Source of the DNA: Gnetum montanum
Lineage: Eukaryota > Streptophyta > Gnetopsida > Gnetales > Gnetaceae
Direction of reading: 5' to 3'
DNA length: 64,000 nucleotides
Assembly: GCA_015680685.1 (NCBI GenBank)
Contig: MNCI01003613.1
Span: 947,861 to 1,011,860, forward strand
The notes under the pieces were generated by a model that did not search any database, was not told the origin of the DNA, and saw only the letters and a program-made list of their open reading frames with translations. The position numbers and the translations under genes are program-made. How positions within the stretch are numbered: the stretch's first letter is position 1; each line of letters begins with the position of its first letter. This document shows positions 1 to 13,051 of this stretch, piece after piece.

Positions 1-1092
1 AATAATAAAAAGGTAGCCGTGGCAACAACATCTAGCTCAAGCAATACCGATCAACCTTCAACATCAACACTAGAGGCGTCAACCCAGCCTAAATCCAACT
101 TTGAGTGCAAGGATCACTCCAAGTACACTCCTTTACCCGTTAAGCCTTTAGAACTCCTGAAGCAACTGTTAGGGGCTGAATCTATTTAGCATAAGCGAAT
201 GTTGAAGGAGGTGATTAAATATCATCAACGGTATTGCGAACTTCTTAGGAACCCCTCCTTGGCCATGCCCAATGAACTACCAGTTCCTAAGAACTTCAAG
301 CAGGAATGGTTTTGTAACTACCATCAACTTTGTGGTCATGACACAAACTACTATCTAGCATTGAAGGATGACATCCAATAGATGATTGATTAGGGGAAAT
401 TGGTTTTGGATGAAAGCAACCTTCTCTACCCTAAAAACTAATCCATGCACATTTACAAGGACCCCCTCAATGCCAAGAATGTGAGGTATATCATCAACAC
501 AATTGGTGTTGATCATAATCTAGATCCACCACAGCAACCATTTGTGATGCGCGTGCCTCCTCACGATGCAAAAACCCCAACTGTAAAAGAAATGACGTCA
601 CAACCATTATTTGTTCTTAAGGTGGCTCATCAAACCTCCATTCTTGCACCTTTTGTACTTAAAGTTACATCGTCACCCACACCAACACCATAGGCACCAT
701 TCGTCATTAAGGTCTCAACACATTCAAGTGCCTCTGACACATGACACCAAGCAGTGAAAGCAACATCGTAGCCACCTTGTTCAAAAGAATGGGAAGAGAG
801 TTTAGTGGACAAGATGGCTAGGGAATGTACTACCTTAGGTCCCCCCAAGCCTACCCCCTTCTCCTTAGCACCTACGGCTCCTTCATCATTAACAATTGAT
901 AATGCCACGCATATGCAATCGTCACCACCCTGCCCAAGAAGGTCTAGTCCCCAACCTAAAAGTGCTCTTCCTCGAGAAATTCATCTCCTAGGACAAATGG
1001 AGGAAGAAAAGGATGACAAAAAAAAAGATGGTGGATAGGACCTTCTAAATGTCCTTACCTAGGTCAAATAGGCTCTGAAATAAAAAAACAAA
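1..1092 (+). pseudogene. Element A gag, C-terminal two thirds, broken
   Basis: Short open stretches in shifting frames match gag of element B: the segment ending in LELLKQLL near 150-172, the degenerate zinc knuckle CNYHQLCGHDTNYY near 316-357, and HIYKDPLNA near 448-474. A proline/threonine-rich linker follows (about 530-960), then EIHLLGQMEEEK near 977. Gag is the capsid precursor that packages element RNA. The zinc knuckle has Tyr where the last Cys is expected, as in B and C. Several stops and frameshifts make it non-functional. The start of gag is outside the window. Confidence 0.75.
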
Positions 1093-1095
1093 ACC

Positions 1096-1930
1096 TTGAG
1101 CCTATATGACTTGGTAATGGCCTCCACTGCACACTGCGAAGCCATGGTTCACATGTTAACATCCATACCGGTTGACGAAAACATGCTGGTAGAGGAGAAA
1201 GTAATTCATGTAGTCATGCTTCCTTCTAAAACCAAGGAACTACAACCAGCTCAGTTAACGTTTTATGACAAGTCCATTAAGGATGACCCTAAAAAGGGTC
1301 AAGTGACAACAGCACCCCTGTTCATCATAATTCGGGTCGATCAGCACAAGATTCGAAGAGTACATGTTGATGACGAGGTAGGTACAAATTTCATCCCATT
1401 TCCCATAGTGGAAAAACTAGGTTTGGTTGATCAAATCAAACCTACAACAACCACATGCCTGAAGTCATTCATTGGAGCATGGGTAGTGGTAAAAGGAACT
1501 GTGTGCATTAACTTTGTGGTAGGGGACTAGTTCCCCACAAGAGTAATATTCATAGTGGTAGAGGAAATGCCTGAGTTCAACATGATCTTGGGGAGATCTT
1601 GGTTAGCCCAATTAAGGATCGTTTCCTCTTCGATACACCAGGAGATTCACTTGCCCTATGTGGGAGGGGAAGTGATAATTCATTACGATGAAGTGGCTCC
1701 CTGAGTCATAAACAATGTAGGAATGGAGCAAGGATCAAAGATTGAAACCCCGTTCGAACTAAAGTGCCTAAACAAGTTGAAACTAGTTCAAATGAAGTAG
1801 AAAAATGGGCTGAGTTTCCCTTTCAGGCAGTAGATGATGACATAAACGAGTATCATAAGAAGGCCCCTCGACCGTATGCATCACCAAGCCCACGATGGAT
1901 TAGGAAGCAGCTGCGAGAATGATCGTTGCT
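1096..1930 (+). pseudogene. Element A gag-protease junction and aspartic protease, broken
   Basis: The stretch from 1096 begins SLYDLVMAS and continues into a retropepsin-like region (about 1318-1640). The active-site segment reads HVDDEVGTNFIP, where B has HVDDGAATNVIP. The flap-to-C-terminal part includes VVEEMPEFNMILGRSWLAQ, the usual end of a Ty3/gypsy protease. A stop at about 1528 interrupts it. After the protease an acidic tail with the conserved PRPY motif ends near 1920, at the same place as the gag-pro stop in B. The protease would cleave Gag-Pol. D-D-G in place of D-S/T-G is seen in B and C too. Confidence 0.75.
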
Positions 1931-2085
1931 TACATTAGCATAACCACATCACTGCTTCCACCATGATTACTACTTGCATTAATGATACATCCACTGGTGA
2001 CATTTCTTTGCTCTATATTCATTGTTTATGCTAGCATCTTCCTCATTGTTCACATTGTCCACATTACGTCCATTATTTGCATAAC

Positions 2086-2290
2086 ACCACGGGCCACTAA
2101 GGCCTAAAAATGGTAAAAATGTTTTTTTATTATCAACCCACAATGGCCTGGAATGGCATTAAACTACCACTACAACCTACTAAGGTCTAAAACTAGCAAT
2201 GTTTTGTTTCATCACCTTATGATGGCCCAAAATGGCCAAAAACTAGCAATGGCCCGAAATGGCCTAAAACTAAGACAAGAAGCTCCCAAG
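2086..2290 (+). repeat. Boundary repeats (i) of element A
   Basis: Four to five degenerate units with cores such as CTAAAACTAGCAATG and AATGGCCTAAAA lie between the end of protease and the 3' end of the opposite-strand gene. Equivalent units lie at the same place in B (50240-50470) and C (57590-57720). Confidence 0.65.
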
Positions 2291-2445
2291 GAGCTTAAAA
2301 AGATAAAAAAATAAAAAATAAATAGAACACACTAAACAAAATGAAATAAATCTCTTCACATTATATTCTTCATTCAAATCAACCAATAATGTTTACAAAA
2401 ATTTTTGTGAATTCAAAAACAAGAATAAAATTCCCCGCCGCTAGA

Positions 2446-5400
2446 TTATGAGTCTTCGCTCTCATCACAATTCCTTGCTTCATTGGGTCTTTTGTCTTCA
2501 TTTGGATCCTGAGCAACAAAGAAAATAAAAAAATCAATTAAAGCTACAACAAAGGATATTATAAAATAAAATATGACACCATAAAAGGTAACTAACCTAA
2601 GATGGCCCCACATCCATTTCAGGGGGTATCCAATCCATGCCAGCAGCGAGACATTGCAAGATCTCCTCCTTGGTGATGTTGGCCCAATTTTTATCTTCTA
2701 AATCAGTGCTTACTAAAACTTTCTTCTTTTCTATAGTTTTCCATCTGGGTGGTCCAAGAAAAAAGGTGGAAGTGGTGGTCTCACCCGTGGGTAGAGTCAT
2801 CTCCCTTTCGAGAAATTCACTAACTATCACCTGTTGCATGAACTTTTCATAAGCTCCAGAAGCACCAATAATGTCAAGGAATAGCTCATGGGTATGCAAC
2901 TTGATTGAAGCATCTTGATATTGCTTATGGTAGGTGGCACATTCCATTTTATACATATGTTTATGGTTCTTTTGTGTCTGTCCCCACTTGTAAACCTTCG
3001 CGCTATAATCCTTCTAGTCTTGGTTCTTCATGGCTAGAAGGTCCATTTGCATGCCCTATTTGATGATTTCGCATGTGGCTTCATTGTTGCATCACAAGGT
3101 CATCCAATATCTTACGTAGTTGATGATGGCTGTACACTAACTACCATCGTGAGTGTCTTGGGCCAACAGGAATTCATTCCTAGATTAGAGATCCCCCACC
3201 TCAGAAGTTAGCTTTTCTTTCTGCTTCTCAAGTTTTTGCACCCATTTCCAAAGGTCTTCGTTCACACACACCTGCACTCCCACAGAGAGCGTGCTAAGTT
3301 CAATGCACATTTACTTGCATCGTCATATATTTGACAATGTACTTTAGTCACCTGTAGAGGAAATTTAGGAATGACGTTGACCTCAACTACCTGCTTGGGA
3401 TTCCACTTGAGGTGAGAGGCTTCCAACCACACACAGAAGGGCATTAGTCATAGTGACATAGTAAAATTGTAATAATTTAAAAATTCTAGCGTAGAAAATT
3501 TAACTTACCAATCTTTGGATCAATCTACCTCGGATGATCGATCATGTCATTAACCACCCCCTCCATAAAAGTGAATTTGTCAGGGATCTTAGTCCATGGA
3601 CGGAGGTGGATTGAAGAAGGGCCAAGAGTACCAACTGTGGTATCTACTGCACAATAAAATGTGTTAGCCACAGTAGAGAGGACTACAACAAAGTTGATGA
3701 ACAATGTAAATGATAGTGTAAAGCTCCTACCCAGCAAACCCTTAGGGGTGATAGTGTGGGGGTCATCCATTGGCACATTGTCAAACAAGTGGTTAAAATC
3801 ACTAGTGTCAAAATGGAGCCCCTTTCTTTCCAGCTGACCCAATAGTGTAGCAACGTCCTCAACACTCATATGCCACTTCGATACTAAACCACATTTGGCA
3901 AAAGGGTCATAAGCAAGGGCCTCTTCCTGACCAGCAGGGGCCTCTTCTTCATTAGTCGAGGCCCTTTCTTCTATAGTCGAGGCCTCTTCATTTTTGCAAG
4001 TTTCCCCTATTCTAGTGGCCAGAACCTCTTCCTCCCCCTCTTCTTCTCCTTCCTATGCTAATAAAACATAGTTACAATAGGCAAGATGCACCAAATTGGA
4101 ACAAAATCTACATCGCACAATGCTACCTAGTGTAGAATAGCGTAGCAAGTTTTAACTAAATAGTTAAACAAACTTACCAATTGGGGGTTGCACTTTGTAA
4201 ATTTTAAGTCACAGCTTCTTTCCAATCTCTTCATTGGTATAGGGAGGCTCTTCGGTAGGACGAGATTTCTTACGTTGCAACTTGCTCTTCATTATTTTTG
4301 CAATGAGGCATTCTCCCCTTGTCACACTACCTATGTTAATGGGGGGAGCCTCTCCCATGCTATCCTAGGCACAAAAGGGGCATGCCACTCAATCCCTTGT
4401 CATTATTAGAAATGATTACCTAATAGCCTCTATGGGGTCTTGGGATCATGTGGTATGGAAAACCTGGTAGATCCATGGTTTGGAAATCAGGCTATGGTCT
4501 TGTTGCACCTAAATGTCATTCTTATGGACTACTAACAATTTTGCAAAGCATTGCAAGTAGGCTACAAAGAAGGCGTAGTGCACGTTGAAATGGGACTCAA
4601 GCTTCTCGCGAAGCTTGACCATTTTAGCAGACAAGCCTTCAGAAAGGTACTGGGCCCAGTTGTAGTGAGTCCCTTCTACCATGACATCTCTCATTATCCA
4701 AGCCTACTCCACTCCATGGATTTTTCCTTGGGAGAGTAGCTTGGGGAAGGCATAGGCACATAAGACAAGGTAAATCATTTTGGCCACCTTTAGCTTAACC
4801 TTCTTAATGTAGATCCCCTTTTGGTTTTTAGCTGTCCCTAGCCACTCCTTGATGTCCCCCTAATGGTTCACATCTTTCTTATATTTTTCTCCTACATGGA
4901 GACCATCAGAAGGAACACCAAAAATATTTTCAAATAGTTGGTCATCAATTTAAAACACCACTCGTACACTATGAACACGTGTACGGAAGCAGTCAGCCTT
5001 CTCGGAGAAGGAATCAGCTAGGGAAAGCATTTCAGCAAGCGGGATGCTCAGGTTTATAGCCAAAAATAAGTCCATGAGCCTAGCCTCTTGAAGGTTGTGG
5101 ACAATGGTGGCTGGGGCCCCATTTTAGAGCCAATGCTAAGTCTCTTCCACATCTCTGTACTTGAAAAAGAGGTTAGTTTCATTATGCTCAAAGGTGATCA
5201 TAGTGACCTCTTGGGATTCTGTCGCCACTGTAACAGTTTGCAAAATAAAAAGAAAAAGTTAGTAAAAAAAATAATAAAAGCACACCATCACTCAAAGACA
5301 TAACAATGAATCCATAGTTTAGCATACCAAGTTTAAATGGTGTAGGAAATGGTGGGAGTTCCATTAGGATGTCTTCAACGGTAAGCGGTATGAGGGATGT

Positions 5401-7109
5401 CCACTCCCTATCCAACCAACCAGCTTCCTTACACTTTCCATAAAATTTGAAATACCAGGTTGAGTAGGTTTTAAAATCAAGCCCGAGTTGTCCTATTACA
5501 CCAGTACACATGTTCCTGGTAGAGGAGAACTCCTACAAGGCTGTTTGTGCTAAAGCCAAGGCATCTGTGTTACTATGAAGATCATTCCCGTGAATATAGA
5601 ACCTGGCAGTACACAATAATGCAATTAACATCTCTATCTAGTGTAACATATATTATGTAGTATGTTAAGATACCACCACAAAACTCACCCATCGGCATAG
5701 TAAGCGGTTCTAGGTGGGTTCTGAAAACAAGTGCCCATGTGACGGTCAACGTATAACATGTTATATAAGTGATAGAATTTGTACATAGGCATGTCCCAGA
5801 TCCAACTCAAGAACCTCAAGCCTCTTGGGTGCTTGTTGGAACCTTTTGCACCATCACCTCCGATCACCTCGTCAACTAGGAACTTCAGAATGCCTTGGTT
5901 TGCCTTGAGCCAAAATGTTTTTGTAATTGTGACTATTATCTCGGCTGATAAGTATGACCACACGATCGCACTAAAATGGTGGAGGAGGAACTATAAGAAG
6001 TCCTAAGCACCCTCTCAGAACTAGATTGCCTTCTACCCCACACGTGCATGGGGAGGAGGCACATTGGTCATAGGTCACTAAGGCAGCACAAGACTCCTAC
6101 CACCTTAAGGATAATTAGGATAGGTTTAAACATGACCCTACATGATAAAGTATCAAACATTAGCATTATGTTCAAGTGAGGTTTACATGTAGGATAGGGT
6201 GACCATCTATTTACAAATAGCATAGCATAACCATCTATTTGCATGTAGCGTAGCATGTTCTTCTGACTGTGAATTCACCTTTTAGCATGAACCAAGGAGT
6301 CCCCTAATGAAAAAAGGTAAACATTGCATGCAGTGTACTAAAAAGAGTTGAGAGTAGCATAGCATAACGGTTAAGCCTAGCGTAATGTATAATAAGCATA
6401 GCATTGTAGCTAGCATCATGACATAGCAAACTTGGAAAAATAGCAAATTTAACAACGTAGAAGCCCTATAAGTTTGACAGCGTAGCAACATGACAAACTC
6501 CCAGCATATCTGCCTAAGGGCCTCACAACATAAACAAAGTAGTGTAACAATCACAACCTTATAGTCTAACCATGCAAATGGGAGAGAATTCACAATGTCT
6601 TGCTATCCCAACCCTACCTTGCTGCATGAAACGGCTCGCACTACACTATGCAAAACATGCGTCATGCTACATTAAATTTTTTTTTTGCAAATAACTAAAC
6701 CCCTCCAAGGGCGGTACATTACGCCAAGCATGTGTTGAGCCACCTAGAACTACCCAAACCCCTACAACAAGGCAGTCGCCATTCTTAACAATGGTGGGTT
6801 GGGAAATACTGAATGCAATAGTAGCATAGCATGCATATGACCACTGTGGCCAACTAGTGACAGTGATGACGTAGCAGCCAATACAGAAACCAAAATAGTA
6901 GCAATAGATGCAAACTCCACCACAATAACGGCAACAACAATCTGATCCTATTCATCACCTAAGGAAAATAAGGATAGCGTAGTGACTTACTAGGCTGACG
7001 GAGTCTCTTGTTGCACCTCAATGCATGCCTTGGATAGGCACCCTAGAGTGTCCTTCACCTCGTCTATCTTGGCAAGTCCTTAATGCTTGCGTTCACCTTT
7101 GGGTGCCAT
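2446..7109 (-). pseudogene. Element A antisense gene: eight-exon NIF-like/coiled-coil protein, decayed
   Basis: Opposite strand to gag-pol, with the same exon plan as element B. Proposed exons: 1 at 7109-6991 (119 bp, donor GTAAGTCAC); 2 at 6137-5689 (449 bp); 3 at 5602-5328 (275 bp, same length as B); 4 at 5227-4178 (1,050 bp, donor GTAAGTTTG); 5 from 4052, end unclear; 6 at about 3646-3509; 7 at about 3420-2597; 8 at 2508-2446, ending in TAA, with a strong pyrimidine-rich acceptor. Exon 1 holds GLAKIDEVKD, as B has KLAKIDEVQE. Exon 2 holds FKPILIILKVVGVLCC and, after a frameshift, FSAIVWSYLSAE. Exon 7 holds ELFLDIIGASGAYEKF. Several stops (for example TAG at the end of exon 7) make it a pseudogene. 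Exon edges come from comparison of the three copies, not from transcripts. Confidence 0.72.
6160..6990. repeat. Element A intron-1 DNA rich in TAGCATAGC/GCGTAGC words
   Basis: Intron 1 of the antisense gene in A repeats short palindrome-like words such as GTAGCATAGCATAAC, TAGCGTAATG and GCATAGCATTG. The same vocabulary fills the U3 of A's own 3' LTR (13350-14180). No coding content is seen. Confidence 0.5.
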
Positions 7110-7429
7110 TATCTTGCTCAAAAATTATCTTTTCCAACTGCTACGCTATGCCTATTGCACGCTCTCTCTTCAATCGCGTTACACTCTAGGTGTGAGCTTT
7201 GACAATGAAAATAACAAGTTTACTAGGGGTTAAACCCCTATTTATAGCCGACGCAGTAAAACACTTGCCACTTTCATGTTCCAATTAACGCGGGACATCC
7301 CCTATAGCATAGCACTATTATGTCATGGTCCCACCATAACGTAGCGATTATCTGTAGCATAATAGGTGGGCCCACTAAAAATTTTTCCCCATCTTGTCAC
7401 TTTATTTCTACAAAATCTACCTCACCACG
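7107..7429. other. Non-coding stretch between antisense exon 1 and boundary repeats (A)
   Basis: It lies upstream of the antisense start ATG (7109, minus strand) and so should hold that gene's promoter. AT-rich words occur (for example TATTTATAG near 7231), but none can be assigned with confidence. Confidence 0.35.
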
Positions 7430-7745
7430 ATCTACCAAGACCTTAAACTAGCAATATAAACTCTTAATTCTACCTAGTAACTATTTGCAAAGACCTTAAA
7501 CTAGCAATTTTGACCTGTGATTCAACCTAGCAATGGTCTGCTAAGACCTTAAACTGGTGATCCTGATTTACGTGGGATACTAACCCATAGTGTAGCCTAA
7601 TGATGGTCCACTATGACCTTAAACTAGCAAAGTTAATGCTCCTTGCATTTCAAACCTGTTAACTATCTGCTAAGACCTTAAACTAGCAATTCCGATGTAC
7701 AGGTTGTGCACAATTACGGTCCACTAAGACCTTAAACTAGCAACT
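7430..7745 (+). repeat. Boundary repeats (ii) of element A, six units
   Basis: Six units with the core GACCTTAAACTAGCAA (one is GACCTTAAACTGGTGA) at roughly 7440, 7493, 7544, 7614, 7674 and 7727, spaced 51-70 bp. They lie between the 5' end of the antisense gene and the start of RT. The same core returns after integrase at 11335-11690. Confidence 0.85.
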
Positions 7746-7828
7746 TGCAAACTTTGTGTAGTAATTAAAAATCATTTCATGTTGCATTATTCATTACATG
7801 TTGTTGCTACAGAAAGGCATCACTTGAC

Positions 7829-8990
7829 TTGGTCTTTTTTCTTATTATGGTAGGTTTAACAAAAATGGCCACGCAGGGTGATCTTCATTCACTTCTAATC
7901 CTGATAGGTCCTCATGGAGGGCTCACAAGACACCTAAACTTTGAATCAATAGATTGGGAATCATCTATTGACAACACCATAGCATCTGTGGAAACATCCC
8001 TAGATTGGCTCAAACATCTGGTCCAAGCCTTAGACTTAGAGGCTGAAGATGTGATTGAGGATCCTCTCATTGAAACACCTATAACTACATCTAGGGGGGA
8101 AATAAAGACATTGAAAGTTAGCTTCCTCCTAGATCCATGAATGCAAAAGGACATATCCATGGTTCTCCAAGATAATGTCAAAGTGTTTTCATGGTCCTAT
8201 GAAGACATGCTAGGCTTAGACCTACGGCTCATACAACATAACATTGTCTTAGACCTACGTGTCAAGGCAGTCAAGCAAAAGGCTCAAAAAATCAAATCAA
8301 AAATTACACTAGCTATACATGATGAAATCACCAAGCTGTATCAAATTGGTTTCATTTGTGTAGTCGATTACTCAGAGTGGGTGTCGAACATTATTATAGT
8401 TTCTAAGAAAACAAGAGGTATATGAATTTGTATAGACTTTTGAGATATGAACAAAGAAATGATTAAAGATGACTTCCCATTACCAAGTATTGATTAACTT
8501 ATTAACACTACGGCTGGTCATGCCTTACTATCCTTTATGGATGGATTCTCATGTTACAACCAGATTCGCATCAACCCAAAGCATCAGTTAACAACTACTT
8601 TCATGACCCCTTGGTGAACCTTTTATTATACCATGATGCCATTTGGACTTAAAAATGCTGGAGCAACCTATCAATGAGCCACGACATACATTTTTAGCAA
8701 CTACCTCTTGGAGAGAATAAATGATTATGTGGATGATAGCCGTCAAGTCTAAGGAAGCTATTAATCATCCCAATAATCTAGATGTAGTCCTTAAATGTTG
8801 TCACAGGCATGACTTGCATCTCAACCCAAGGAAATGTGTTTTTGGAGTTAAAATCGGATGCATGTTAGGGTTTGTAGTATCAGAGGCAGGGATACAAGTG
8901 GACTCCATCATCAACTTAGCATCACCTAGGAACCTTAAAGAACTACGAGGGTTGCAAGGCAGAGTATAGTTTATCTAGAGGTTTATCGCA
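7829..8990 (+). pseudogene. Element A reverse transcriptase, broken
   Basis: Matches B pol: a pre-RT segment, then VFSWSYEDMLGLDLRLIQHN near 8190, DEITKLYQIGFI near 8320, then fingers and palm. The catalytic YVDD is readable near 8709 (NDYVDD), but two bases are lost right after it, shifting the frame. Several stops occur between about 8100 and 8680. It would copy element RNA into DNA. The wording of the palm (MLGLD, LIQHN) is typical of Tat-type elements. Confidence 0.85.
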
Positions 8991-8993
8991 AGC

Positions 8994-9570
8994 TTGACTG
9001 ACAAGTTACACCTCATGCAACACTTGGTAAAGAAGGGGGTCAACCTTGAGTGGACAGAACAATGTCAAAAAGCCTTTGATAACCTAATGAAAGAGCTTTT
9101 GCACCTCCCAACTATTTGCCCACCACAGAGGGAGAAGCATTTCTACATATACCTGGCCACTTTGGACACATCTATTGCAGCATTGTTATGTCAGAAGAAG
9201 GATGATGGCTCTGAAATCCAAATTTATTACTTGATCCATGTGCTAATAGCTTATGATGAAAAGTATAACGAAGTAGAAAGAAATTGTCTCACTCTAGTAT
9301 TTGTGCTAAAAAAGTATAGACATTACCTATTTCATAGCAAGGTTAACATCATATGCAAGAGCAACATACTTTAGGCTATCAAAATGAACTTGTACGAGAG
9401 CAGCAGAATAGCCTGATGGATAGCTATAATAGCAGAATTCAATTTGCATTATGTTGCTCAATCATCGACAAAGGGACAAGAAATAGCTACACAGCTCACA
9501 ACCTCACTTGTCAATGATCTGGCAATAATAGAGCTTGAATTCCCTGAGAAATACATGAATAGCATAAGCC
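8994..9570 (+). pseudogene. Element A RNase H (first), broken
   Basis: The connection and RNase H region follows RT. It contains FYIYLATLDTSIAALLCQK, VERNCLTLVFVLKKYRHYL and, after a stop, ALIAEFNLHYV-like sequence, aligned with the B copy at 44330-43880. It would digest RNA in the RNA-DNA hybrid. Stops near 9372 and 9415 inactivate it. Confidence 0.75.
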
Positions 9571-9579
9571 TTGTACCAT

Positions 9580-10000
9580 CTGACTTTGAAGCTACTTTGC
9601 ATTTCGACGGTGCCTTAACTACGTGAGGTAGTACTGCTGCTACCATCATTACATTCCCCTCTGGGGATATTCAACCTTTTGCTTACCACTTTACGTTCCT
9701 TTGTATGAACCATGTAGCTAAGGACGAAGGACTCCTCAGGGGCCTCTTAGCAGCTCGAGAACTACAGATTCAACATTTGGTAGTTCAAGGCGATTCCCAA
9801 CTCGTTATCAACCAGATTACTGAAGTCTATGCCTATAAAGCTTCACACTTATAGCCTTATTATAACTTGGCCAAGAGTTTGCTAAAATAGTTTACAAAAA
9901 TAGACATCCAACACATGCCTTGCAACGAGAACACCGTAGCAGAGGCCTTAGCTATACTAGCATTGAATGTTCCATCCCACCTATTTGCAACTTTACTTGC
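9580..10000 (+). pseudogene. Element A archaeal-type second RNase H, broken
   Basis: Begins ATLHFDGALTT near 9590 and continues through VVQGDSQLVINQIT (about 9780) to NENTVAEALAILALN (about 9929). This D...E...D...D pattern is the extra archaeal-like RNase H that marks the Tat clade of plant Ty3/gypsy elements. Stops and substitutions interrupt it. Confidence 0.75.
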
Positions 10001-11316
10001 TTTGATAATAGAATGCATAGACCCTAGTACTCAAGCAGTACACATTGCAGCTGTCAGTACAACCAGTATTCAAGAGAGGTACGCTAACATTAAATCTTAC
10101 CTTCAACACAGTGAACCACCGCATGGCTTAACATTCGCTCAAAAGGATGCAATCCGAAAGCGAGAATGACAATATGTCCTTGTAGGAAATAACACTTTAT
10201 GCAAACACTCCTTTGATGGGATATTACTAACCTACGTTGGTGGGGAACAAGCTCAGAAAATCGTTAAGAAAGTCCATGAGGGACTATGTGGAGGACACAT
10301 AGCTCCCAGGGCTATGGCAGTGAAAATTAGATTCCTAGGATATTATTGGCCTTGCATAGAACAAGATTGCCTTGCCATAGTTAGGATGTATGATACATGC
10401 CAACGCCATGAAAATCTTATACATGTATCACCTACTAAGTTTCATCCTACATAGATTACGTAGCCATTCCAACATTGGGGACAGACATCATAGGATCCAT
10501 CACGCCTAAGTCTTTTGTAGGACAAAACTTCATCATCACTGCCACTAAGTACTTCACAAAGTGAGTGGAGGCTATTGTCCTAAGGAAGACTACATCTCAA
10601 CAGGTTTTCCAGTTTATCTTAGAAAACATAGTAACAAGGTTTGGTCTTCCCATGACTATTGTGATAGACAAAGGGCCATGGTTTAGTAGCGTAGAAACCA
10701 AAACCTTTTGTGACAACCTTGGCATCAAGCACTTGTTTTCATCATCATACTACCCATAGGCAAATGGTCAAGCAAAGGAAAAAGCCAAGGCCATCATCAA
10801 CTTGCTCAAAAAGATGCTTAGTAGCAACAAGAGGTAATGGTGTGAGTAAATCCTCTACGTGTTGTTGGCTTACTGCATGAAGTGTAGAACGACTATAGGT
10901 AAAACTCCTTACAACCTTGTTTATGGATCTGAAGTAGTGTTACCTCTTGAATTTCAGGTATTATCACTACGAATGATCCTTTCAAGCATCGTGAACAAGG
11001 CCCAAAATAACGAGTCAAGGATCATTGACCTTAACTCAGTAGAGGAGGAGTGTGCCCAAACACTTGATCACATTGGATGGTACTAGGACAAGCAATGGCA
11101 AAAGCACCATTGCAATTTACATCAATGACCAATCAAAAAAGGGGACCTAGTTCTCAAGGCTATTCATGAACATGTAAACTAGTTCTCAACAAATTGGGAA
11201 GGCCCATTTGTAGTCATGAAAGCATATGAGAATGGGGCCTTCAAGCTAGCTGATATGGATGGCAATGAATTTGCAAATCCCATGAACTACTTGTACCATA
11301 AGCCATACTACATCTG
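10001..11316 (+). pseudogene. Element A integrase, broken
   Basis: The zinc-binding part (VHEGLCGGHIAPRAM-like, then CDTCQRHENLIH-like, 10270-10430) is followed by the core. Readable pieces are FGLPMTIVIDKGPW (second catalytic Asp, about 10640-10680) and a PYYP/ANGQAKEK segment where B has the catalytic Glu. The C-terminal part includes YGSEVVLPLE and WEGPFVVM. It ends at a stop at about 11314-11316, matching the B terminus YYI. Inactive through several stops. Confidence 0.82.
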
Positions 11317-11334
11317 ATACAAAGCAAGGTAAGC

Positions 11335-11690
11335 ACCAATGTTTGCTATGATGTAAAACTGGCACAGAACATCCACTATGAGATTAAACTGGCACAACAC
11401 GTCTTTGGGCCATGAAATAAAATTGGCATCCATAATATGGTCTTCTATGACCTTAAACTGGCCATCCATCATCCACTATGATGATAAACTAGCACAGCGG
11501 TCTTCCAGGACCTTAAACTAAAACATCGGTCTTCGACAAACTTAAATTAGCTCATCCACCATCTGCTACGACGTTAAACTAGCACAATTGTCTGCTAGAA
11601 CCTTAAACTAGCACATTACAATATGATAGGACCTTAAACTAGCACATCTGATGTTCTACCAAGACCTTAAACTTCGTTTGCATTTCAACG
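11335..11690 (+). repeat. Boundary repeats (iii) of element A, nine to ten units
   Basis: Degenerate tandem units of about 35-50 bp after integrase, with cores such as GACCTTAAACTAGCACA and CTATGATGATAAACTAGC. They match the repeats after integrase in B (41505-42015) and, weakly, in C (26636-26712). Confidence 0.85.
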
Positions 11691-13051
11691 TTGACCAACA
11701 CAACATCCACGACCCTATGAACAAGAGAGCATGCACAATGCCAACTTTCTAGACAACATGGGATGGGACGTTGTAGTTCATATTTCTAAAGAAACACCCT
11801 CTGGAACACATGCAACGTCACCACCCTTGGCATCTTGTTGACCTTTCAGAGATGTCATCTAACATCTTGCTAACTTTCTAGAGCTACCGCTACCATCACC
11901 ACTCATCCTAGTAGTAGCTCTTATTATCAGCGCTTGTTGTTGGAGTCCCAACACTATTGTGGCCTAGCCATAAAGTTGCTACCCTCCAGCCCTTGCCACC
12001 ATCCAAGTCCAAGAGCTGTTCAGTTATTAGGTTTCTCACCTTGTAGTTGGACTGCATGATGTTTGCCTTGGGCGAGGAATCCTGAGCACTTACATTGCCA
12101 TCGCTCCTAGCCTCTTCAGTGCCAACCTCTTCAATCTGTCGCTACTAGAACCATTGCTAGCCTTCTTGCTTTGGACATCACATGCCTCAGAAATAATGCT
12201 CATCACTCCAGCAATGTCTAAAGCAAGTGGGTCTTTTCCCTCACTTCATTTCATGGTTATCTTTTCCCAGTTTTCTCTTTTTTGTGTTTATAGGATACAA
12301 GCTAAGGTGGCATCGTTCAAAGATGCATTTCACTAGGAAACCAGGACACTACATAGTTTCGAGGTGATTACTTATACTAGCTTGGCTACTTGGGAGTGCA
12401 CATCCTGGCCTCCCTCTTAACCCTCTTAACCTTGTTTCTTATACACATAGTTTTTCACATCTCTTTTACAAGCTTTCCTAATGCACATAAAATCCTTCCA
12501 CATGCCCAACTGCCAAGTCCATGATGTGTGTAAGACAACTCGCCACATGGGAAGCATCTGTAGGTAGGTTAAAGCCCCACAAGGATGTAACACAACTCAT
12601 CTCGGGGAAGAAACACCTATCCTGCAACAATAAGGTTGTTTGCAAGTGAATGTGGCTAAACAACAGAAGAAAAGCACAAAAGTGTAAATGAGTAGAAAAG
12701 CTCATAAAAAAAAAGATGGGTGCCTAAAACAAATGGCACCACAACTATTTTAGAATGACCATCTCTAAGCACTCTGATAAGAGGTCAAAGGCTAGCAAAA
12801 GAAATATGCCCATGCATGCTGACTCCCTCATAAGCACTTCGACAAGGGATCAGGCTTTGTTACATCTTTTCCTCCCCTAGACCTATCCCCTCAAATCCAT
12901 CCTTTCCCCCTTTCTCTACATGACTATTTCAATAGTCCTAAGCATAGCAAAGTGACATCTGAGTGACCACTAGAGAGCAATGCTAGCGTTTTTTTTCATG
13001 GTGTTCCATATTCTTTATTGATGTCTCTTAGGTAGGTCCTTCAAACATCAA
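11691..13051 (+). other. Element A untranslated region between repeats and polypurine tract
   Basis: About 1.36 kb without a supported gene. Open frames here are short and have no recognisable product. B has about 0.9 kb at the same place (40585-41500). Confidence 0.5.

Noticed and set aside
7430-7745. CRISPR-like regular repeats
   Set aside because: Units are degenerate, spacers are uneven and short, the host is a plant, and the array belongs to the retrotransposon family.
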